Positions 11,277 through 21,469 are shown, counted from the first letter of the stretch. The stretch is DNA of 64,000 nucleotides from Haemaphysalis longicornis (GCA_013339765.2 CM023454.1:146077949-146141948); one strand, 5' to 3'. Made by a program: numbers and translations. Notes: generated from the sequence alone by a model not told the origin.

Positions 11277-12600
11277 CGATAGCTATACCGGATGTGTGCA
11301 TTGCAATCAGTATGTCATCGTACCGCCTGACCCTCGGCCATCGTTCCATGTGCTACATTGCGGAATCTTATAACAGATTATGCTGCTACAAAATGAAAGG
11401 GAAATTTGACGCGTGAAGCATGAGGTAACACTTTTTTGGGTAGACGCTCTTTATTTCGTCCACAGCACTACTCCCCTACGGGACGAGTAGCAGTAGAAGT
11501 AATGCAGCGAGTTGGACAGTCAGTACAAGTGCACCTTCGAAAAAAAGCAGATCTGAAAGAGGCAAAACTGCAGAACAAGTAGAAAAGATGATCGCTGGGC
11601 GAATGGGACAGGGTGAGGTACCGGCCTGCCTTTCTGCACGTGCCATCTGCTTTATTACTGTTTCTGCTTCCAAGACAAGGTCGAGGGCTGCAGTTTTTTG
11701 CCAAGGGATTAAGGGCGCACCTTAACAGTTTTCCCTGACATATCCGTTGTTATTTGTACCTGTAACAAACGGAACTTGTCCACTGTACTGTCCTCACAAA
11801 CTGACCACGGATCTCACTTCCTTCGCATTGATGACGTTTGGTTGTGAAAGGCAGGGCAAAGAAACGTATAGAGCAACATCCACGTTTTGGTGCTTTTTTT
11901 TTACTTATTCGGTTTTACTTACTTTTTGCGTAATATGTTAAAACAACGTGATTCGCCTTTTCTTTTTTGTTGTTTTCCGTGTAAACACATTAAAAAGAAC
12001 TGGCGCCTTTGATGCCCCGTGCTATATCTCTGCTCCGAGGCGCAGCTTATGTTGCAGAGCGGCAGACCTATTTTAACCGGCTGGTGACATAAACATGCAT
12101 CTCGATTCGTTCTCGATTTCCATCTACTTCAGAAAAACAGTCGATGGGAAGGGAGATCGAGGCCACTTGTGGTCAGCAGCAAACAGCTTAGCCACTGAGC
12201 AGCTCCTGCGGTCACAATTCTCAAGTATTAACAATTTGCAAGTGTCTGACCTTTTAAACAAATTATGAAATGCAAAACGTTTGCACACATCGGGTGTGGG
12301 CTTCCGCTGTTGCGCAGTGGAGCAGTCCTGCAGCCTGATTGCTCCAATAAACTCGCAGCTAGGGAAGGGCAAAGTCGTTTTATATCCCCTGAAAGCTGCC
12401 GAGAAAGACATTTCGTTTGGTCAGCTTGCACTACGCTCGCGCCTCCAGCAGCAACAGACCATTGCTACATTGGTGCTCATTCCCCCGGTGCTCAGAGAGT
12501 GATAATGTTCAATTGTCTGGAGGGGAAAGTGCGCGAGTGGGTACGAAGTTGATGGTACGTGAAAGAAAAAAAGATCTGAATTGCATTGACTGTGCAATAT
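11277..12600. other. Unassigned, with a weak minus-strand ORF
   Basis: A minus-strand open frame at 11468-11704 (78 residues) ends near an AATAAA-like signal on the same strand (about 11450) and contains a hydrophobic stretch, but I recognise no domain and the frame is short. Another minus frame (12124-12411) is equally unassigned. These could be the inside of the element suggested by the GGTTCG repeats. Confidence 0.3.
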
Positions 12601-12604
12601 CAAC

Positions 12605-12752
12605 AACGGAGGGTCGAACCGATTCGGCATGAACCGGTAACCGTTATTTCCTTTTTCGGTTCAGTTACCGTTCGGGTTCAACGTGCTCAAAAAATAACAG
12701 TTCGGGTTCGGCTCAGTTCCGGTTTTCGGTTCGGTTCGGTTCCGGTTCGACA
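12605..12752. repeat. GGTTCG-rich repeat, right
   Basis: TTCGGTTCGGTTCGGTTCC-type low-complexity sequence ending GGTTCGAC. Its reverse complement begins GTCGAACCGGAACCG, matching the left repeat's GTCGAACCG start. Followed by a TATATA tract at 12755-12777. Confidence 0.45.
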
Positions 12753-12969
12753 CCCATATATATCTATATATATATAGTAGAACAGAGGCGTACGGGACGA
12801 GGGATTCCGTAAGGACACATATCAAAGTTGCAGTCCTTATTGCCAATGCTGTTTGGCGTTTTAACAGCGTTTTTATTGTGCCGAATGACGTATGATTGCC
12901 TTTTTTTCTTTTTTTTATGCAGGAATAAATAATTGAAAATTCTAGTCGAGAAAAAATGCGCCGTTTTTT

Positions 12970-13043
12970 CTGGAAGCGGGAATCGAACCCACAACCTCCG
13001 CATAACGCCTGCGGTGCTCTACCATTGAGCTAGTTCCGCGGCG
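12970..13043 (-). repeat. tRNA-like sequence (SINE head)
   Basis: On the minus strand: ACTAGCTCAATGGTAGAGCA (A box) and GTGGGTTCGATTCCCGC (T arm). The anticodon arm CCGCA-GGCGTTA-TGCGG would read CGT (Thr) but lacks U33, and there is no 7-bp acceptor. Probably a tRNA-derived repeat and not a gene. Confidence 0.55.
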
Positions 13044-13215
13044 ACTCCTCTCTCGACTATACCGCGGGGTTTTGTATTTACGACTGCTCAGAGCCCGGTC
13101 AACTAGCGCCGCACCTCGACCAACCGCGGGAAGACGTAGAACGTCTTTTCCCAGCGGCCGCACGTAAACGTGGTCGAAGTCGGGGATAGCCAAAGGCAGT
13201 TCAGACTGCTGAAGC

Positions 13216-13293
13216 TATATATCTAATACTATAATTATATTAAATATAAATAGTAATATATATCTATATATATATTATATATATTATTACAGG
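13216..13293. repeat. AT-rich simple sequence
   Basis: TA/ATT microsatellite-like tract directly past the 3' end of the old minus-strand LINE. It may be that LINE's tail. Confidence 0.6.
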
Positions 13294-13774
13294 TAGAAAG
13301 TCAGGAGGAGTTGCAGAGAGCGCTGCGAGATTCTGAGGCCTCGGTCCAGGCTTCTGCTCACGGCTTCTTGGATGAAGTCAATCAGTCCGCGTTGCTCCTC
13401 TTCTCTTCTAGCTGAGGTCAGCCACTCTCTAGTTTATTGCTTTCTAATTGGGATGTATTGAGGGCACTTCCAAGAAATGTGGTCTTGATTACATGTAAAT
13501 TTACACTGTGAACATGATGATAAGGGTGTTGTTTTGCCATATCTGATGAGATGTAGCCTCGCAGGTGTTTCGAGTGTTCCGGCTTGTGCCTGTCGGATTT
13601 GGGTTTGCTGCTGTCTTGTTAGGTTAGAGTGGGGAGCTGGGAGTAGGCGTTTCGCTGTTTCGTATTCTTTAAGGTGAAGTTGCGGGTGAGTTGTTTCCTG
13701 AGATATCGGACTTTGGCAGCCGTTGCTTGGAGCCCGGATGTATGCGTCTCGGGCAAGCTGATTAGCCTTTTTGT
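13294..13774 (-). pseudogene. Old I-group LINE, ORF2 C-terminus (piece 1 of 3)
   Basis: Minus strand: the end of RNase H (ENKKANQLARDA), then a C-terminal Cys-His finger (CSQCKFTCNQDHISWKC, about 13520-13470) and the tail region (EEEQRGLIDFIQEAV) to about 13300. It is related to the LINE at 50500-55765 (EKANQLAREA, RQQPNLIRQAQ) and is a different family from the element inserted into it. It continues at 20028, on the far side of the insertion, with exact reading-frame continuity through the TSD. Confidence 0.85.
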
Positions 13775-13789
13775 TTTCCAGTACCCCGG

Positions 13790-15126
13790 TGCGGGTATGC
13801 CGCTGCGTCGGCGTATTTGGCTCCTCTGTCGTTGGCATATAGAGTTGTGAGGGCACGGGCCCGTGCAAGCCGTCGTTCGCTATTGTGCTCCGGGTGCATG
13901 TGCTTGGGGATCGGGCTAACGGTGAGTCGCCGTGCCGTTGTCGCTGGTAGTGGGACGGTATCCTCGAGCTGGGTGGCCAGGAGAGTCACGTAAATTGTTT
14001 GCAGGATTGATCGCCCGGTACGTGTCTGGGACAAGCGTACGTATTGTGCTGTTCTCTGGGAGTCGATGACCTCGTCGAGGGTGTTATGGACGCCGAGCTC
14101 AAGGAGCCTGTCGGTGCTCGTGCTCTGCAGTAAGCCAAGTGCCGCCTTGTAAGCTTTACGAATGGTCGCATCCAGCTTTACACGCTCCGCTTCGGCCCAA
14201 TTATGGTATACCGCCACGTATGCGATGTGACTGATCGCAAAAGAGTGGACGAGCCTGGTGAGGCTGTCCTCTTTCATGCCTGTCCTGCGAGTGGCCACTC
14301 TGCGGATTAGGCGCATTGCCACTGCTACCTTGGCGGTGATTTTGGTGACCGTGGCGCAGTTTGCTGCGCCGGCTGTCGAGGAGCATCCCTAGGACTCGTA
14401 GGGTCCTCACGTGGGGGATCGTGCTGCCGCTCATCGTGCGTATAGTGATGTTTGCTGGTGCTGTGACCTTGGTGCGGGCGTGTCTCGGTGGGATGATGAG
14501 CAGCTCCGACTTAAGGGGAGCAGACAAGGCCCGTCCCTTGCAGTGTTGTTTCGATGGCAGTCACCGCCTTCTGTAACCTGTCTTCAATGTGGCCGTCACT
14601 GCCGCCGGCGACCCACAGCGTTATATCGTCGGCGTAAATCGTGTGGCCGACGCCGGGTACGCAGGCGAGCTCGGTGGCCACTCCGATCATCACAAGGTTG
14701 AAGAGGAGCGGGGAGATCACCGAGCCCTGCGGAGTACCGACGCTTCCCAGGGACTTCTGTGGGAGTTGGAGATCGCCGGCGTGGATGGTAGTTGTGCGGT
14801 CCGTCAGAAAGTCCCTAATGTAGGCGTACGTCCTGCGACCCACGTTCAGGTGGGAGACCTGTTCAAGGATAGCGGCGTGGCGTAGCCTATCGAAGGCGCT
14901 TTGTAGGTCCAGCCCCAGCACCGCCCGGTTGTGTAGGGTACGGGTGGGATCGTCAATTGTTTTGTGCTTAAGTAGGAGCATGGCCTCCTGCGTACTGAGC
15001 TTGGCTCGGAACCCTATGATCGTGTTGAGGTATAGTGCTAAGCCCTCTAAGTATCGTTGCCACCTGTTAAGGAGGACGTGTTCCAGTACTTTCCCGACAC
15101 ATGAGGTTAGGGAGATGGGTCGTAGG
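13790..15126 (-). pseudogene. LINE RT core and thumb (inverted segment, distal part)
   Basis: Minus-strand frame 15161-14511 carries LRPISLTSCVGKVLEHVL, GLDLQSAFDRLRH, GTPQGSVISPLLFN and the intact IYADDITLW catalytic box. The thumb/connection region (ISHIAYVAVYHNW, GVHNTLDEVIDSQ) follows in 14322-13800, ending at KYADAAAYPHR. Frame changes are few. The upstream part of the RT is at 18856-19049 beyond the hAT insert. Confidence 0.9.
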
Positions 15127-15176
15127 CAGAGGTCGGCGAACTCACTCATGAGTCCACTCACTCAGACTCATTTGGA

Positions 15177-15200
15177 CTCAAACTCACGCGTGAGTTTGAG
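15177..15200. repeat. 24-bp perfect palindrome
   Basis: CTCAAACTCACG followed directly by its reverse complement, just inside the left end of the hAT-like element. The second half, GAGTTTGAGTTTGAGTGAGC, recurs near the right end (about 18732). Confidence 0.85.
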
Positions 15201-15690
15201 TTTGAGTGAGCGCGAGGCTAGTGTGGCAAGGTGAGTTTGAGCTTGAGTGAGTTTGAGCCGAGTGATCACAACTGAGTTTGAGTCCGATTGAGTTTGAGTC
15301 CATTTTGAGTTCTGAGTACATTTTGAGTTTGAGTCTATTTTGAGTTCTGAGTACATTTTGAGTTTGAGTCCATTTTGAGTTCTGAGTACATTTTGAGTTC
15401 TGAGTACATTTTGAGTTTGAGTCCATTTTGAGTTCTGAGTACATTTTGAGTTTGAGTCCATTTTGAGTTCTGAGTACAAGTTGAGTTTGAGTCCATTTTG
15501 AGTTCTGAGTACATTTTGAGTTTGAGTCATTTTGAGTTCTGAGTACATTTTGAGTTTGAGTCCATTATGAGTTCTGAGTACACTTTAAGTTTGAGTCCAT
15601 TTTGAGTTCTGAGTACATTTTGAGTTTGAGTACATTTTGAGTTCTGAGTACATAGGAGTTTTAAGTCCACTTGGAGTTTGAGTACATATG
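15189..15690. repeat. TGAGTT minisatellite, left array
   Basis: Alternating units TTTTGAGTTTGAGTCCA and TTTTGAGTTCTGAGTACA (17-18 bp), more than 25 copies, most nearly identical. The same units in the same orientation form the right array at 18175-18835. Confidence 0.95.
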
Positions 15691-16154
15691 AGTAGCCTAG
15701 CAGGCAGCTATGGTTGGCTGTTAAGTTTCATGCGTCACTGTGGGCTCGGAATTCAGGTTACCTGCGGGTATGGCACCAATCGCTATCTGCATGATCGGTT
15801 GGGAGGGAGGTGGTGTCTGATTTTTTTTAGTTTCTTGTTGAATTTTCATGGCCATAAGCACTTGCTGTATACCTAATTTTCGCGGCTGGGCGCGTGAGTG
15901 ATAATTGACTGGTGAGGTCATAAAAAAGGGTTGTCTTAACTTTTCCTCCTGGCGGATCCACTAAGAGCGTGGCAAAGGGTGGTGGGAAAGCACACGGCGG
16001 CGCTGGCGTGCTGGTTGTTCGCCTGCTATTGTTAACGGCTTGATATACTAGGGGTCACGAAGGAAGAGATGAGAGCCGGGGGGAAATGGGGGCGGGGGCT
16101 GTCCTTTCTACTGTTTCAAATGAATTAGCTGAATTGACTGGGCAGCGCCCCTTA

Positions 16155-17190
16155 AGACAGAATAATGACCACATTAGATTGGGTGAAAAGTGAAACTGAT
16201 GAGGCTAAGGCGTGTAAGGTATCAAATGAAGGTCCGGATTAACGGAATCACGCGGGGTAAATAAAAAAATGCTTCCTGATTGTAGTCATCAGGCAGTCAT
16301 AATGAGTCATAGATTGGGGTAAAATTCAAAATGACGCTGCGAGGGCATGTGGGGAATCAAATTCAAGGTCTCGATGTGGGGAATCATTCGGGACGAACAT
16401 GAGATATGGATATATCATGACGTAGTCATGGTAAGTCAAAAATTCGGTTAAAATTCAGGTTCATGACGCTAGGGCGTATCAAATTAAAGGTCTCGATGAG
16501 GGTAATCACGTGCTTCCTGATTATTATCATGACATAGTCAAAATGGGTCATAAATTAGGTTAAAATTCACAATGATGCCACTGGGTGTCCGGGGCATCAA
16601 ATTGAAGGTTCCGATAAGGAAAATCACGTGGGACAAAAATGTGGTAGGGCTATATCATGAGATAGTCATGGTTAGTCATTGATTGGTTTAACGTTCAAAT
16701 TGATTCCGCTAGGATGTGGTGGGTATCAAATCAATGGTCTTGATGAGCCGAATCACGTGGGAGAAATACAAAATGCTTCCTGGTTATAACCATTAGATTG
16801 TCATGGCGATTCTTATATTGGGGTAAAATTCGAAGTGACCCCGCTAGCGCGTGTAGGGTATCAATTTACGGTCTTGACGAGGGGAATCACGTGGTACAAA
16901 TAAAAAAAGGCTTCGTAGTTCGAATCATGAGATGGTCATTATGAGTCATAGATGGGGTTAAATTCAAGGTGAGGCCGCTGAAGCATGTGGGGCGTCAAAT
17001 TGAAGGTTCCAGTTAGGGGAATCATGTCGGACACCTAAATAATGCGTCCTGGTTACAGTCATGAGAGGCATCGTTAGTTTGACTGGTATGAATTTTGTAT
17101 GACCCTCCTAAGGTGTGTGGGGAATCAAATTAAAGGTCTCGTCGAGGGGGATCACGTGGGACAAATATAATTATGAGGATATAGCAAAAG
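16155..17190. repeat. Degenerate ~130-bp satellite, about eight copies
   Basis: Landmarks recur in order every 108-137 bases: GCTAGGGCGTGTGGGG-like, ATCAAATTAAAGGTCTCGAT-like, GGGGAATCACGTGGGACAAA-like, GCTTCCTGGTTATAGTCATG-like, ATAGTCATNATGAGTCAT-like, ATTGGGGTAAAATTCAA-like. Units start near 16191, 16330, 16464, 16573, 16700, 16834, 16971 and 17098, with a partial one before. Similarity between units is modest, so the array is old. It sits inside the hAT-like element and has no coding content. Confidence 0.9.
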
Positions 17191-17193
17191 GTT

Positions 17194-17219
17194 CTCTCAC
17201 ACACTCACACTCACACTCA

Positions 17220-17261
<42 letters not shown>

Positions 17262-17273
17262 CACTCACACTCA

Positions 17274-17315
<42 letters not shown>

Positions 17316-17883
17316 CACTCACACTCACACTCACACGCACACCACATACACTCAACTCACACTCACACTCACACTCACACTCACACCTCACACTCCACCT
17401 CACACTCACACTCACTCACTCTCACTCTCACCCCTCACTCCACTCTCACTCCCCAACTCCACACTACCCTCACCTCACTCCACTCTCACTCTCACGCACC
17501 TCACTCACACTCACACCACTCACTCTCACTCTCACTCTCACCTCACTCTCACTCACACTCACACTCACACTCACACTCACACTCTCACTCTCACTCTCAC
17601 TCACTCTCACACTCACACTCACACTCACACTCGCACTCACTCTCACTCTCACTCTCACTCCACACTCACACGCACACCACACTCACACTCCACTCTCACT
17701 CTCACTCTCACCTCATCACTCCACTCACACTCACACTCCACTCCACACTCTCACTCTCACTCTCACTCACTCCACTCTCACTCGCACCTCACCTCACTCT
17801 CACTCTCACTCCACTCTCACTCTCACTCATCACTCTCACTCTCACTCTCACTCGCACTCTCACTCTCACTCGCACCATCACTC

Positions 17884-17925
<42 letters not shown>

Positions 17926-18002
17926 ATCCACTCTCACTCTCACTCCACTCACACTCACACTCCACTCTCACTCTCACTCTCACTCTCACCTCACTCTCAC
18001 TC

Positions 18003-18038
<36 letters not shown>

Positions 18039-18165
18039 CACACTCCACTCACATCACACTCTCACTCTCACTCTCACTCTCCTCAACTCTCAAATCTCAC
18101 CCCTCTCAGCTCACTTACTCACACTCAACTCTCAAACTCTCACTCTCACTCTCTTGTCTCAATCT
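17194..18165. repeat. CTCACA/CTCTCA simple-sequence tract, ~1 kb
   Basis: Almost pure pyrimidine-rich strand made of CACTCA and CTCTCA units with blocks of each phase. The long Ser-His frame through it is an artefact of the repeat. Confidence 0.95.
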
Positions 18166-18174
18166 CTGTGAGGC

Positions 18175-18835
18175 CATGTGAGTTCTGAATTCATTTTGAG
18201 TTCTCAGCCCATTTTGAGTTTGAGTCATTTTGAGTTTTGAGTACATTTTGAGTTTTGAGTCCATTTCTGAGTTTGAGTACACTTTGAGTTTTGAGTACAT
18301 TTTGAGTTTGAGTACATTTTGAAGTTTGAGTACATTTTGAGTATTGAGTTCACTTTGAGTTTGAGTACATTGTGAGTTTTGAGTCCATTTTGAGTTTTGA
18401 GTTCATTTTGAGTTTGAGTACATTTTGAGTTTTGAGTCCATTTTGAGTTTGAGTTCACTTTGAGTTTGAGTACATTTTGAGTTTTGAGTCCATTTTGAGT
18501 TTTGAGTTCATTTTGAGTTTGAGTACATTTTGAGTTTTGAGTCCATTTTGAGTTTGAGTACATTTTGAGTTTTGAGTACATTTTGAGTTTTGAGTCCAAA
18601 TTGAGTTTGAGTACATTTTGAGTTTGAGTACATTTTGAGTTTTGATTTCATTTTGAGTTTGAGTACATTTTGAGTTCTGAGTACATTTTGAGTTTTGAGT
18701 CCGAGTGAGTTCTGAGTTTTGAGCTGAATGTGAGTTTGAGTTTGAGTGAGCGCAGATGTGCTGCTCAGCATTGAATCTGAGTTTGAGTGAGTGGTGATTC
18801 GAAAAAAAAATTGTGAGTGAGTTTGAGTGAGCCGC
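18175..18835. repeat. TGAGTT minisatellite, right array
   Basis: Same unit family as 15189-15690 and same orientation, mainly TTTTGAGTTTTGAGTCCA and TTTGAGTTTGAGTACA forms, ending GTGAGTGAGTTTGAGTGAGC close to the right end of the hAT-like element. Confidence 0.95.
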
Positions 18836-18855
18836 CTCAACTTTGCCGAGGTATG

Positions 18856-19049
18856 GTCGTAGGAAGTCGATATGCGGTGGCTTGGGCCCCGTTTGGGTAG
18901 CAGGGCCGTCTTAGCCGTCCTCCACTGTCGCGGCAGGCGACCGTTTCTCCAGCACGTGTTAAAGTAACGCGTGAGTGCCGTGATAGCCGCGTCGCTAAGG
19001 TTGCGAAGAGCTTTGTTGGTGACTTTGTCGGGGCCTGCTGCCGATCTGG
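18856..19049 (-). pseudogene. LINE RT N-terminal part (inverted segment, proximal part)
   Basis: Minus strand from 19049: RSAAGPDKVTNKALRNL, RYFNTCWRNGRLPRQW, then KPPHIDFLRP after one frame change. It joins in sense to LRPISLTSC at 15126 once the hAT-like insert is removed. The segment stops abruptly at 19050, the twin-priming junction. Confidence 0.9.
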
Positions 19050-19772
19050 CATACCCGCACCGACCGGGCACCTACGCAGCGGTGGTGGTGGACGCCGTCA
19101 CTGGAGACACACGCAGCGCGGGCAGCTTCGCCGCAGCGGACCCACACCAGGCAGAGGAAATGGCCATTGCCTTGGCCATGGTGGACCCGACGTGCACAAC
19201 AGTACTTCAGTGACTCGCGAACTGCAGTGCTTAGATACGCCACAAACACAGTGAGTGCCAGTGCTGTGAGAGTGCTTAGTGCCACGCATCCCCCGACCAC
19301 CCCAGTGACTCTGCGGTGGTTCCCCGCACACGCGGGCCCCCTCCACACCGGAGCGGGTCTCGCCAACCGCAATGAGACGGCCGACGCCGCTGCGCGCGCG
19401 CTAACACTCCGCGCGGCGGACGACGACGCAACGGCCACGTCTACTGAGCGGGCGGAGACTCCCAAGTGTGCCCCCATCACGAGGTACGGGGACATCCTGG
19501 CATGGTACCGCCACAACCGACGGACGAGACCCCCGCCTCACCCAAGACTTTCAAGGAAAGAAGCGGTGCTATACCGCCAACTACAAACCGGGTCTCTCCT
19601 GACCCCGGTGCTAGGGATGCACGTGTGCCCTAAAATCTACGAGTCTGACGTGTGCCGTGTGTGTGAGTCAGCTAGAGCAACGATGGCCCACATACTGTGG
19701 GACTGTGATCTGCACCCGCATGAGGCTGCCACACAGACGCAGCTCCCCCGACCATCACGGAAGGCATGATAT
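19050..19772 (+). pseudogene. LINE RNase H and C-terminal zinc finger (direct segment)
   Basis: Plus strand: AYPHRPGTYAAVVVD opens RNase H, with HQAEEMAIALAM and SDSRTAVLRYA carrying acidic residues and a FPAHAGPLH...NRNETADAAARAL end. One frame change near 19200 (an in-frame TGA is also there). The C-terminal finger is CRVCESARATMAHILWDC at about 19648-19701. The 3' UTR runs to AATAAA and the (TC)n tail. Confidence 0.9.
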
Positions 19773-20027
19773 CATCCACATACGACTCACAACTCCGGGC
19801 CGTCCAGCAAGTGGAGGCAGCCCTCGAACGCCAGATGCCTTTGATCGTGCCTGCGGGATCCGGGCACACCCCGAGACCTGCGGTGCGTGGTCTGGCAGCG
19901 GCTAGTAGAGCACGCCGACACGACGTCGTGGCCGCGTCTTAGAGGCTCGCCCCTTCGGGGCTCGCTCCTAATTGCAGGCATTAATAAAGGTTGTTCTCTC
20001 TCTCTCTCTCTCTTTCCAGTACCCCGG

Positions 20028-20095
20028 CATGGCCAGGAATCCCGTACAACTTCACTGTCACAAACTCGAGCGTACGGCGTCTAAAAGTACCGTAT
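20028..20095 (-). pseudogene. Old I-group LINE, RNase H middle (piece 2 of 3)
   Basis: Minus strand: EFVTVKLYGIPGHAG, which continues through the TSD into VLENKKANQLA at 13774. This shows directly that the 13790-20012 block is an insertion. Homology stops near 20095. Confidence 0.8.
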
Positions 20096-20602
20096 AATTT
20101 TTTTATTTCATTGTACTGCGCCTATTTCTTCTTGCAGTCGTCCGATTCATTCTGTTCGGTTCTATTCGCCCCGAGACAATGCTGGAGCCTGGAACTTTCT
20201 CGAACGAAGAGGCGACCACTCGCGACCACTCGCGACCACTCGCCAGCTCGCCGGCAAGCAAATACCAAAATAAAAGCTCCGCCGCTTCGAGCACTCTCGA
20301 GGAGGCCCGCGTGGCCTTGCAAGTGCTAAAGCGCGCCGATGGCTCTAGAAGGGAGAAAGAGGGAAGGAGGCGGGTGCATTGTGTGTTGTGCACTCTCTCC
20401 CCGCTCTCACGCGGTTATAAAAATTGGGCCCATCTCCCCGCGAGGGGGACTCGAGTAAATGCGTCGCATAGGGGGTGGGTGTATTGCGTTAACGTTTAGT
20501 GTTTGGGGAGTTGGTGGTAGTGAATGCATTGTATCAGCAGCTTCTTGACGTAGTTTGAATGAGTCAAGGATATAAGGCGCGTTCGTAGCCTCCCATTCTG
20601 TG

Positions 20603-20684
20603 TCGGCTTTGTGGCGCAGTGGGTAGAGCACCATGTACATTGCGTTCCGCCTGCAGGGTCGAGGGATCGAAACCAGGCGCCGGA
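20603..20684 (+). repeat. Degenerate tRNA-like sequence
   Basis: A box GTGGCGCAGTGGGTAGAGCA and B box-like GGGTCGAGGGATCGAAACC. The anticodon stem does not pair and the acceptor is poor, so a tRNA-derived repeat and not a gene. Confidence 0.5.
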
Positions 20685-20694
20685 TAGTATTTTT

Positions 20695-20795
20695 TTTACA
20701 TATAGTGTAGGGGGAGAGGTGCGGACTACGACTACGGGCGTCAACGCGGGTGACATCGTGAGTTACTGAAATGCTCTGCATTTAAAAGAGAAGCC
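20695..20795 (-). repeat. AAATGC-AGA-GCATTT repeat family, copy 1
   Basis: On the minus strand: the 15-bp palindrome AAATGCAGAGCATTT, then TCAGTAACTCACGATGTCAC and the GTAGTCGTAGTCCGCA block. The same blocks occur at 34485-34545 and 58163-58230, and the palindrome alone at about 32906-32932. Confidence 0.75.
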
Positions 20796-21469
20796 GCGCC
20801 AAAGCAAACCAGCCACGTTGGGATGTCGTGATGTGACAACGGCACCTGCCTGTTTGTGCATCACATCATCGGCGACCCCGCACCCTGGAAGCCTCCAACG
20901 TACTCCCGTGCCTCGAATCACCGTGATCGCCTCAGACGGCCTGGCCTACAACGAAGCCACGCTTCCCAGGTAGCCGAATCGCCTCCGACAGCGGTGGATC
21001 GTCCCGCCCGGTCGGTGAATACTGTGGGACTCTGTCTCTCATATGCATCGAACTGTTCGTCTTACATTTTATTTAACTGCTCCACTTCGTAATATCAATT
21101 TGTTCCCGCTCCTGATTGTATCATTTTGTCTAATTTTGAACTGTTTCTCGTATTTGAATTCGATCTAAGTTGTCTGTCCTTAACGGTTCGTTACCTCGTG
21201 CTTGTGCAGTGTTTTGTCTGTCTAAATATAGGTCTTTGTGCTGTTTTCTTGCTCATTCTTGCCGCTCTGGTGGCCGAAAGCCGCACATCAGACAGACGGC
21301 CACCCTCTTCGTCACCTGTGCCCTGTAGATTCGGTGGGGTTGTTGGCGCGCTTGAGTCGACTCTCCATATCTTCTCACAGCGCACCCAACTAAGGAAACG
21401 GGTGATATTACAGTTCCTTGAATATGCTTGAATAGGTGTACCGCTGAGCAGGATGTATGACCGGATTCT

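Larger units (their letters stand above)
15127..18855. mobile_element. hAT-like non-autonomous element built of satellite DNA
   Basis: The insertion splits the RT reading frame exactly at LRP/LRPIS and is flanked by GTCGTAGG (8 bp; GGTCGTAGG as 9 bp) at 15119-15126 and 18856-18863. The ends are CAGAGGTCGGCGAA on the left and, reverse-complemented, CATACCTCGGCAAA on the right (10 of 14 matching). A CAGRGGTCGGCRAA-type end with an 8-bp TSD is typical of hAT elements. There is no transposase. The 3.7 kb consists of minisatellite (15189-15690), a spacer (15691-16154), a ~130-bp satellite (16155-17190), a CTCACA/CTCTCA tract (17194-18165) and minisatellite again (18175-18835). Superfamily call is from the ends and TSD only. 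Confidence 0.7.
13790..20012. mobile_element. Twin-primed (5'-inverted) I-group LINE with 15-bp TSD
   Basis: The perfect direct repeat TTTCCAGTACCCCGG at 13775-13789 and 20013-20027 bounds the insertion. Inside, RT and thumb sequence lie on the minus strand (13790-15126 and 18856-19049), while RNase H, the C-terminal finger and the 3' end lie on the plus strand (19050-20012). The inverted part ends, and the direct part begins, at the same place in the protein (AYPHR), sharing about 10 bases (CATACCCGCA). This is the signature of twin priming during target-primed reverse transcription. The 3' end has AATAAA at 19983-19988 and a (TC)n tail. LINE content without the hAT insert is about 2.5 kb, so the copy is 5' truncated. 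Its target was the older LINE. Confidence 0.9.
20096..21469. other. Unassigned insert in the old LINE
   Basis: About 1.37 kb separating two pieces of RNase H of the old LINE, so probably another insertion. It holds a three-fold tandem of GCGACCACTC at 20214-20240, a tRNA-like sequence (20603-20684) and a member of the AAATGC-AGA-GCATTT family (20695-20795). I found no convincing TSD or ORF; only GTACCG is shared at the two seams. Confidence 0.45.

Noticed and set aside
9634..13043. Apparent tRNA genes (Thr-like anticodons)
   Set aside because: No U33, imperfect acceptor stems, and two of them sit in longer repeats that share homology beyond the tRNA part.
17115..18188. 357-residue open frame rich in Ser-His
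   Set aside because: It is a by-product of the CTCACA/CTCTCA tract; all frames on both strands are open there.
15168..18599. Frames rich in Asn-Ser-Lys-Trp-Thr-Gln
   Set aside because: Translations of the TGAGTT minisatellite; unit length divisible by or near three keeps frames open.
15189..18835. CRISPR-like array
   Set aside because: Repeats are contiguous without unique spacers and the DNA is eukaryotic.
20096..21469. LTR retrotransposon leader
   Set aside because: The sequence has LTR-like composition in places, but I found neither TG/CA-bounded ends nor a PBS.
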